Origin: Zea mays
Taxonomy: Eukaryota; Streptophyta; Magnoliopsida; Poales; Poaceae
Direction of reading: 5' to 3'
Assembly (NCBI RefSeq): GCF_902167145.1
Contig: NC_050096.1
Coordinates: 160,889,825-160,953,824, forward strand
DNA: 64,000 nucleotides
In this document: positions 55,589 through 64,000 of the stretch, in pieces
How the letters are laid out: every line of letters starts with the position of its first letter
Position numbering within the stretch: position 1 is the stretch's first letter
Program-made: the position numbers and the translations under genes
Notes under the pieces: model-generated
What the model saw: only the letters and a program-made list of their open reading frames with translations
Database searches by the model: none
Told to the model about the DNA's origin: nothing

Positions 55589-56787
55589 TGAAAGGGAAAT
55601 AGGGTCAAACCTTTTCCTAAATGATTTTGGTGGTTGAATTGCCCAACACAAATAATTCGACTAACTAGTTTTGCTCTAGATTATAAGTTCTACAGGTGCC
55701 AAAGGTTCAACACAAACCAATAAAAAGTCCAAGAAAGGGTTCAAATAGAAAGGAGCAAAACCAACCAAAGGATGCCCTGGTCTGGCGCACCGGACTGTCC
55801 GGTGTGCCACAGGGCAGTGTCCGGTGCACCAGGGAGATCAACTCTGAACTTGCCACCTTCGGGTTTCTGGAAATGCCACTCCGCTATAATTCACCGGACT
55901 GTCCGGTGTAGCACCGGACTGTCCGGTGTGCCAGCGGAGAAACGGCTACAGCGCCAACGGTCGACTGCAAAAGTGTACAGTAATCGTGAACAATGCGGAC
56001 TGCGCGCGCAGAAGTCAGAGGAGGCGCTAGAAGGCGCACCAGACAATGAACAGTGACTGTCCGGTGCACCACCGGACTGTCCGGTGGCCCCACATGTCAG
56101 AGCTCTAACGGTCGAACCCTAACGGCTGGGTGACAGACATGGCTGGCGCACCGGACTGTCTGGTGCGCTCGTCGACAGACAGCCTCCCCAACGACCACTT
56201 TGGTGGTTGGGGATATAAGTACCCCCCAACCACCACACTCCAAGGCATCCAAGTTTTCAGCCAACACATTCAATACAAGAGCTCTAGACTTCACTCCAAG
56301 ACACAAAAGCAAAGATCAAATCCTCTCCAAGTCCCAAACACATTCCAAAGATTTAGTGGCTTGTGAGAGAGAGACATTTGTGTTCATTTGAGTTCTTGTC
56401 GCTTGGATCACTTTTCTTCTTCCCCATTTCTTGTTCCCAAGACATTTGTAATCAAAGCAAGAGACACCAATTGTGTGGTGGTCCTTGTGGGGACTAAGTG
56501 TCCCAATTGATTGAGGAGAAAAGCTCACTCGGTCTAGGTGACCGTTTGAGAGAGGGAAAGGGTTGAAAGAGACCCGGTCTTTGTGACCACCTCAACGGGG
56601 GGTAGGTTTGCAAGAACCGAACCTCGGTAAAACAAATCACCGTGTCACACTCTTCATTTGCTTGTGATTTGTTTTCGCCCTCTCTTTCGGACTCGATTAT
56701 ATTTCTAACTCTAACCCCGGCTTGTAGTTGTGCTTAAAGCTTATAAATTTCAGATTTGCCTATTCACCCCCCTCTAGGCGACTTTCA
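55589..56787 (+). repeat. Sirevirus E 5' LTR
   Basis: 1199 bp. Contains ACCGGACTGTCCGGT palindromes (55791-55805, 55894-55930, 56065-56090), the same motif as the Opie-like LTRs with T at the centre. Possible TATA ggatataag near 56210. Confidence 0.92.
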
Positions 56788-56789
56788 AT

Positions 56790-56801
56790 TGGTATCAAAG
56801 G
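56790..56801 (+). other. Sirevirus E primer-binding site
   Basis: TGGTATCAAAGG two bases after the LTR end. Near-complement of initiator Met tRNA with mismatches at the 3' side. Confidence 0.85.
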
Positions 56802-56834
56802 CTGGTACTTCATTAGAGCCTAACCGCTCAAGTG

Positions 56835-59464
56835 ATGTCGGGAGCTCACGCCAAGAAGGAGATGGTGACCCGCGAGAAGCCCGCCACAAGCCACGGGAAA
56901 GCTCCATCGGGAGAGTCCGACAACAAGAAGAGGGAGGAATCACCTCCCCGCGTCAAGTCGCACCGGAGTGGCGGCAAGAAGAAGAAAATGAAGAAGGTGG
57001 TCTACTACGAGACCGATTCTTCGTCGCCTTCCACCTCCGGCTCTGACACGCCGTCCGTCATTTCTAAGCGCCATGATCGCAAGAAGTTTAGTAAGATCCC
57101 CCTACGCTACCCTCGCATTTCTAAACATACACCTTTTCTTTCCGTCCCATTAGGCAAACCACCAGCTTTTAATGGTGAAGATTATAGTAGGTGGAGTGAA
57201 ATGATGAAATATCACCTAACCTCACTCCACACAAGCATATGGGACATTGTTGAATATAGAGCACAGGTACCATCCGTAGGGGTTGAAGATTATGATGCAG
57301 ACGAAGTCGCCCAAATCCAACACTTCAATTCCCAAGCAACTACTATACTCCTCACCTCTCTGAGTCGAGAGGAGTATAATAAGGTGCAAGGGTTGAAAAG
57401 TGCCCAAGAGATTTGGGACGTGCTAAAGACCGCACACGAAGGAGACGAGGTGACCAAGATCACCAAGATGGAAACGATCGAGGGGGAGCTCGGTCGATTC
57501 ATGCTCAACCAAGGAGAGGAGCCACAAGCCATGTACAACCGGCTCAAGACCTTGGTGAACCAAGTGCGCAACCTCGGGAGCACCAAATGGGATGACCATG
57601 AAATGGTCAAGGTTATTCTAAGATCGCTCGTTTTTCTTAATCCTACTCAAGTACAATTAATTCGTGGTGATCCTAGATACAAGTTAATGTCTCCCGAGGA
57701 AGTTATAGGAAAGTTTGTGAGCTTTGAATTGATGATCAAAGGCTCCAAACAAATCATCGAGCGAGGCGCCACCTCCACACCCGAGGTGCAACCCGTCGCA
57801 TTCAAAGCGACAGAGGAGAAGAAAGAAGAGTCTATGCCAAGTAGGCTCTTCATCGACGCCTCCAAGCTTGACAACGAGAAGATGGCGCTCATCATCAAGA
57901 GCTTCCGCCAAATCCTCAAGCAAAGGAGGGGGAAGGACTACAAGCCCCGCTCCACAAAAGTTTGCTACAAGTGTGGTAAGCCCGGTCATTTTATTGCTAA
58001 ATGTTCATTATCTAGTGATAGTGACAGGGGCGACGATAAGAAGGAAAAGAGAAGAGAAAAGAAGAGATACTACAAGAAGAAGGGCGGTGATGCCCATGTA
58101 TGCTAGGAGTGGGACTCCGATGAGAGCTCCACCGACTCCTCCTCCGATGAGGATGCCGCAAACATCGCCGTCAATAAGGGTCTCCTCTTCCCCAACATCG
58201 GCCATAAGTGCCTCATGGCAAAGGACGGCAAAAAGAAGGTAAAATCTAGAGCCTCCACTAAATATGCAACATCTAGTGATGAGGAGAACTCTAGTGATGA
58301 TGAGGATAACTTGCTTGCCCTTTTTGCCAACCTAAACATGCAACAAAAGGAAAAATTGAATGAATTAATAGGTGATATTCATGAGAAGGATGAACTCTTG
58401 GATAGCCAAGAGGACTTCCTTATTAAAGAAAACAAGAAGCATGTTAAGGTTAAAAATGCTTATGCTTAGGAAGTAGAAAAATATGAAAAATTGACTAGTG
58501 AGCTAAGCACTTGCCATGATATTATCTCAAACCTTAGAAATGAAAATGCAAAATTAATTTCTAAGGTTGAGAAGTTAGATGTTTGTGATGATTCGATTGT
58601 TAGTCTTAGAAATGATAATACTAGTTTGATTACTAAGATTGACAAGTTAAATGCATCACTCTCTAGCCTTAAAATTGAGAATGAAAAATTAATTGCTAAG
58701 GCTAAAGACTTAAATATTTGCAATATTTCTATTTCCAATCTTAGAGATGAGAATGCTATTTTACATGCTAAGATTGATGAATTAAATGCTTGCAAACCCT
58801 CTACATCTACTGTTAGTCATGTCTCTATTTGCACTAGATGTAGAGATATTAATGTTGATGCTATCCATGATCACATTGCATGATTAAACAACAAAATGAT
58901 CATATAGCAAAATTAGATGCTAAAATTGCCGAGCATGAATTAGAGAATGAAAAATTTAAATTTGCTCGTAGTATGCTTTATAGTGGGAGACGCCCTGACA
59001 TTAAGGTTGGCATTGGCTTCCAACAGGGAGGCAATGTCAAGCTCAATGCCCCTAAAAGATTGTCTAATTTTGTTAAAGGCAAGGCTCCCATGCCTCAGGA
59101 TAACAAGGGCTATATTTTATATCCTGCTGGTTATCCTGAGGATAAGATTAGGAGAATTCATGCTAAGAAGACTCATTCGGTTTCTCACCATGCTTTTATT
59201 TATAAGAATGAGGCTTCTAGCTCTAGGCGTTCTACACATGTTAAAATGCCTAAAAAGAAATCTCCTATTGCATCAAATGATCATAACATTTTATTTAAGA
59301 CTTTTGATGCTTCATATGTTTTAACTAACAAATCAGACAAAGTAGTTGCCAAATATGTTGGAGCCAAACACAAGGGCTCAAAGACTTGTGTTTGGGTACC
59401 CAAGGTGCTTGTTTCTAATGTCAAAAGACCCAAGACCATTTGGGTACCTAAGAACAAGGCCTAA
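56835..59464 (+). pseudogene. Sirevirus E gag (broken)
   Basis: ATG 56835 starts MSGAHAKKEMVTREKPATSH. The gag core (LSREEYNKVQGLKSAQEIWD, MYNRLKTLVNQVRNLGS) and CCHC knuckle CYKCGKPGHFIAKC are open to TAG 58104-58106. The coiled-coil tail follows, with TAG at 58467-58469 and a one-base frame change near 58880, and the end reads RPKTIWVPKNKA at 59464. The first 424 codons alone could still give a core gag protein. The layout equals A and B gag but with many substitutions. Confidence 0.88.
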
Positions 59465-59477
59465 ACTTCTTTTGTAG

Positions 59478-62400
59478 GTTTATGCATCCGAGGGCTCAAG
59501 TTGGATCATTGATAGCGGGTGCACAAACCACATGACAGGGGAGAAAATGATGTTCTCCTCCTATGAGAAAAACCATGATCCCCAAAGAGCTATCACATTC
59601 GGGGATGGAAATCAAGGTTTGGTCAAAGGACTTGGTAAAATTGCGATATCTCTTGACCATTCTATTTCCAATGTTTTATTGTAGATTCTTTAGACTATAA
59701 CTTGCTTTCAGTTTCTCAATTATGCAAAATGGGCTACAATTGTCTTTTTACGGATATAGGCATTAATGTCTTTAGAAGAAGTGATGATTCAGTAGCATTT
59801 AAGGGAGTATTAGAGGGTCAGCTATACTTAGTTGATTTTAGTAGAGCTAAACTAGATACTTGCTTAATTGCTAAGACTAACATGGGTTGGCTCTGGCACC
59901 ACCGACTAGCCCACGTTGGGATGAAGAATCTTCACAAGCTTCTAAAGGGAGAACACATTTTAGGACTAACAAATGTTCATTTTGAGAAAGACAGGGTTTG
60001 TGGCACATGCCAAGCAGGAAAGAAAGTTGGTGCTCATCATCCACACAAGAACATCATGACGACCGACAGGCCGCTTGAGCTACTCCACATGGATCTATTC
60101 GGCCCGATAGCTTACATAAGCATCGGCGGGAGTAAGTATTGTCTTGTAATTATGGATGATTATTCTTGCTTCACTTGGGTGTTCTTTTTGCAGGATAAAT
60201 CTCAAACCCAAGAGACCTTAAAGGGATTCTTGAGACGAGCTCAAAATAAGTTTGGCTTAAGGATCAAAAAGATTAGAAGCGACAATGGGACGGAGTTCAA
60301 GAACTCTCAAATAGAAGGCTTTCTTGAGGACGAGGGCATCAAGCATGAGTTCTCTTCTCCCTACACTCCACAATAAAATGGTGTAGTGGAGAGGAAGAAT
60401 AGAACTCTACTAGACATGGCGAGGACCATGCTTGATGAGTACAAGACTTCGGACCGGTTTTGGACGGAAGCAATCAACACCGCTTGCTACGCCATCAACC
60501 GTCTCTACCTTCACCGAATCCTCAAGAAGACATCTTATGAACTCCTCACCGGTAAAAAGCCCAATGTTTCATATTTTAGAGTCTTTGATAGCAAATGTTT
60601 TATTCTTGTTAAAAGAGGTAGAAAATCTAAATTTGATCCTAAGGCTGTAGAAGGCTTTTTACTTGGTTATGACTCAAACACAAGGGCATATAGGGTCTTT
60701 AACAAGTCCACTGGACTAGTTGAAGTCTCTTGTGACATTGTGTTTGATGAGACTAATGGCTCTCAAGTAGAGCAAGTTGATCTTGATGAGCTAGATGATG
60801 AAGAGGCTCCACGTGTCGCGCTACGGAACATGTCCATTGGGGATGTGTGTCCTAAGGAATCCAAAGAGCCTCCACAAGCACAAGATCAACCATCTTCTTC
60901 CATGCAAGCATCTCCACCAACTCAAGATGAGGATCAAGCTCCAGATGATGAAAATGAAGATAAAGAAGAGCCACCTCAAGAGGAGGATAATGATCAAGGG
61001 GGAGATGCCAATGATCAAGACAAGGAAGATGATGAGGGTCCAAGACCGCCTCACCCAAGAGTCCACCAAGCAATACAACGAGATCACCCCCGTGAACTCC
61101 ATCCTCGGCAATATTCATAAGGGGGTAACCACTCGATCTCGTGTCGCTCATTTTTGTGAACATTACTCCTTTGTGTCTTCTATTGAGCCATACAGGGTGG
61201 AAGACGCATTAAGGGATTCGGATTGGGTGTTGGCAATGCAAGAGGAACTCAACAACTTCACGAGGAATGAGGTATGACATCTTGTTCCACATCCTAACCA
61301 AAATGTTGTAGGAACCAAGTGGGTCTTCCACAACAAGCAATATGAGCATGGTGTGGTGACAAGGAACAAAGCCCGACTTGTAGCCAAGGGATATTCACAA
61401 GTCGAAGGTTTGGATTTCGGTGAAACCTATGCACCCGTAGCTAGGCTTGAGTCAATTTGTATATTACTTGCCTATGCTACTTACCATGGCGTTAAGCTTT
61501 ACCAAATGGACGTGAAAAGTGCCTTCCTCAATGGACCAATCAAGGAGGAGGTCTATGTTGAGCAACCTCCCGGCTTTGAAGATAGTGAGTACCCTAACCA
61601 TGTATATAAACTCTCTAAGGGGCTTTATGGGCTCAAGCAAGCCCCAAGAGCATGGTATGAATGCCTAAGAGATTTCCTTATCGCTAATGGCTTCAAAGTC
61701 GGCAAAGCCGATCCTACTCTCTTTACTAAAACAATTGCAAATGATTTGTTTGTATGCCAAATTTATGTTGATGATATTATATTTGGGTCTACTAACAAAT
61801 CTACTTGTGAAGAGTTTAGTAGGATCAGGATTCAAAAATTCGAGATGTCTATGATGGGGGAGTTGAAGTATTTCCTAGGATTTCAAGTCAAGCAACTCCA
61901 AGAGGGCACCTTCATTAGCCAAACAAAGTACATTCAAGATATTCTTACCAAGTTTGGAATGAAGGATGCCAAGCCCATCAAGACACCCATGGGAACTAAT
62001 GGTCATCTCGACCTCGACACGGGAGGTAAATCCGTAGATCAAAAGGTATACCGGTCAATGATAGGATCTTTACTGTATTTATGTGCATCTCAACCGGATA
62101 TTATGCTTTCCGTATGCATGTGTGCAAGATTCCAAGCCGATCCTAAGGAAGTTCACCTTAGGGCCGTGAAACGAATCTTGAGATATTTAGTTCATACACC
62201 GAAGTTTGGTCTTTGGTACCCCAGGGGATCCACCTTTGATTTAATAGGTTATTCAGATGCTGATTGGGCAGGGTGTAAAATTGATAGGAAGAGCACATCA
62301 AGGACTTGTCAGTTCTTGGGAAGATCCCTGGTGTCTTGGGCTTTAAAGAAACAAAATTCAGTAGCTCTTTCTACCGCCGAAGCCGAGTACATTGCTGCAG

Positions 62401-62718
62401 GCCATTGTTGCGCGCAATTGCTTTGGATGAGGCAAACCCTTAGGGACTATGGTTACAAATTAACCAAAGTCCCTCTCCTATGTGATAATGAGAGTGCCAT
62501 CCGCATGGCGGATAATCCCATTGAGCACAGCCACACTAAGCACATAGCCATTCGGTATCACTTTTTGAGGGATCACCAACAAAGGGGGGGATATCGAGAT
62601 TGCTTATGTTAGCACCAAAGAACAATTAGCCGATATCTTTACCAAGCCATTAGATGAGAAAACTTTTACCAAACTTAGGCATGAGCTAAACATTCTTGAT
62701 TATAGGAATTTTGATTGA
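59478..62718 (+). pseudogene. Sirevirus E pol (broken)
   Basis: Protease [15 protein letters not shown]; integrase finger [14 protein letters not shown] ... CGTCQAGK; core with [20 protein letters not shown] and GVVERKNRT; acidic linker; RT with [13 protein letters not shown] and [10 protein letters not shown]; RNase H with [17 protein letters not shown] and a terminal [14 protein letters not shown]. Lesions: a base loss near 59685, TAA 60374-60376 in the integrase core (a Gln position in A/B), a frame break near 61090-61100, TGA 61275-61277 (a Trp position in A/B) and a G-run frameshift at 62584-62590. Natural stop at 62716-62718. Confidence 0.88.
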
Positions 62719-63518
62719 TTACTTTGCACACATAGCTCATTTATGTACCTTTGATCATATCTTTCATTTGCTATGACTAATGTGGTTTTCAAGTGTATTT
62801 CATGATAAGTCATAGATTGAAAGGGAAATGGAGTCTTCGGCAAAGACAAGGCTTCCACTCCACTCCATCGTATTATTTCTCCTTCGCCGTCACTCCGCAT
62901 TGCTCTCCAACTTTGGTATAATCCTTCACTCATGTATTATTTGCCAAAGGGGAAGAGAGTTTAAAAAAGGGCTCTAAAGACTCCATTTTTGGCGATTCAT
63001 GCCAAAGGGGGAGAGAGTTTTAGCCCAAAGCAAAAGGACCGCACCACCACGCCAATTTCAAATTTTTTTCGAAACAAGTCTAAGTTTCAAATGTTGTTTT
63101 CAATTGGTATTGTATTTGTGATATATTTCAAAAAATGGTATCTAAAACCCTCTTGAACAGTAAGAGGAGAATTTCATTGAGGGGGGAGTTTTGTTAAGTC
63201 AAAGGAAAAGCATTTGAAACAGGGGGAGAAAATTTCAAATCTTGAAAATGTTTCTAAAAATCCTATTCATTTACCTTTGACTATTTGCAAAAAGACTTTG
63301 AAAAGAATTTCCAAAAGATTTTGCAAAAACAAAACAAGTGGTGCAAGTATGGTCCAAAATGTTAAAATGAAGAAAGCAATCCATGCATATCTTATGAAAA
63401 TGTAAATTGGTTTAAATTCCAAGCAACCTTTGCACTTACCTTATGCAAACTAGTTCAATTCTGCACTTAAATATTTGCTTTAGTTTGTGTTGGCATCAAT
63501 CACCAAAAAGGGGGAGAT
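62719..63518 (+). other. Sirevirus E 3' untranslated region with polypurine tracts
   Basis: No gene. Purine tracts at about 62944-62957, 63003-63016, 63180-63190 and 63218-63229, and the terminal aaaaagggggagat at 63505-63518 next to the 3' LTR. Confidence 0.82.
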
Positions 63519-64000
63519 TGAAAGGTAAATAGGGTCAAACCTTTTCCTAAATGATTTTGGTGGTTGAATTGCCCAACATAAATAATTGGACTAACTAGTT
63601 TTGCTCTAGGTTATAAGTTCTATAGGTGCCAAAGGTTCAACACAAACCAATAAAAAGTCCAAGAAAGGGTTCAAATAGAAAGGAGCAAAACCAACCAAAG
63701 GATGCCCTGGTCTGGCGCACCGGACTGTCCGGTGTGCCACCAGACAGTGTCCGGTGCACTAGGGAGATCAACTCCAAACTTGCCACCATCGGGTTTCTGG
63801 AAATGCCACACCGCTATAATTCACCAGACTGTCCGGTGTAGCACCGGACTGTCCGGTGTGCCAGCGGAGAAACGGCTACAGCGCCAACGGTCGACTGCAA
63901 AAGTGTACAGTAATAGTGAACAGTGCGGACTGCGCGCGCAGAAGTTAGAGCAGGCGCCAGAAGGCGCACCAGACAGTGAACAGTGACTGTCCGGTGCACC
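63519..64000 (+). repeat. Sirevirus E 3' LTR (partial)
   Basis: Collinear with 55589-56070 with scattered substitutions; cut by the window end inside the palindrome-rich part. Confidence 0.92.

Larger units (their letters stand above)
35964..64000 (-). mobile_element. Ty1/copia Sirevirus D, incomplete in window, hosting the CACTA element and Sirevirus E
   Basis: The LTR at 35964-37198 is the 3' LTR in element sense, because its inner side abuts a polypurine-like tract (ggggcagat on the minus strand) and a Sirevirus 3' untranslated region. That region continues after the CACTA element (55130-55528) and ends in the last 20 codons of pol at 55529-55588, where Sirevirus E is inserted. The rest of D should lie right of the window after E. 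It is more diverged from A/B than those are from each other, so it is a related but different family or an older copy. Confidence 0.8.
55589..64000 (+). mobile_element. Ty1/copia Sirevirus E (Ji-like), 3' LTR cut by window end
   Basis: 5' LTR 55589-56787 and 3' LTR from 63519 on, start TGAAAGG(G/T)AAATAGGGTC and end GGCGACTTTCA. The left duplication should be GTTTT (55584-55588); the right one is outside the window. Initiator Met primer site, then gag and pol in copia order. The LTR recalls maize Ji. Coding regions are more decayed than in B, with at least four frame breaks and five stops. Confidence 0.9.

Noticed and set aside
1..64000. A wholly new gene system or operon-like cluster
   Set aside because: Nearly all DNA is explained by known transposon classes with matched ends and duplications. 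The unexplained pieces are short and lack domains.

Overview
This window is plant nuclear DNA from a grass, most likely maize (Zea mays) or a close panicoid relative. The inference rests on the repeat families, recognised from memory: Sirevirus-type Ty1/copia LTRs resembling maize Opie (starting TGAAAGGGAAATGTGCCC) and Ji (starting TGAAAGGGAAATAGGGTC), a gypsy LTR starting TGTCGGGGACCATAA, a TGTAACACCC LTR element with 3.46-kb LTRs, a CACTA transposon and a hAT transposon. The one ordinary host gene has the very GC-rich single-exon composition common in grasses.

Layout. 1-2580: upstream region, one single-exon gene for a predicted six-pass membrane protein of unknown function (1131-2153), and its 3' flank. 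2581-35390: a hAT element (8-bp target duplication CAACGAAG) whose transposase gene is split by a gypsy element C (4558-34896, duplication AGAAG). C is split in its 3' non-coding part by a Sirevirus A (15458-32897, duplication GGCAT), and A is split in its RNase H by a second Sirevirus of the same family, B, in opposite orientation (21793-30773, duplication AGGAC). This is a four-level nest, and both boundaries of every level can be read to the base. 35391-35963: host spacer with an AT-rich hairpin MITE and a short unassigned open stretch.

35964 to the window end: a third, minus-strand Sirevirus D, incomplete here. It carries a 17.6-kb CACTA element (37563-55126, duplication TCC) in its 3' untranslated part. 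That CACTA carries a non-autonomous LTR element F (39314-49146, duplication GAAGG) inside its TNP2 gene. D is also interrupted in its RNase H by a Ji-like Sirevirus E (55589 to beyond 64000).

Almost every transposon gene is broken. Hand comparison of paired copies shows single-base indels and stop codons, most of the stops explainable by C-to-T change at CG or CHG sites. The exception is the B pol gene, one open frame of 1068 codons. The genes do not work together as a pathway. The most interesting emergent property is structural: A and B form a natural inverted repeat of about 5 kb per arm around a loop of about 2.5 kb, which could yield hairpin RNA against their own family. I found no evidence of a wholly new biological system. 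I saw no rRNA or tRNA gene and no CRISPR array; they were looked for by eye only.
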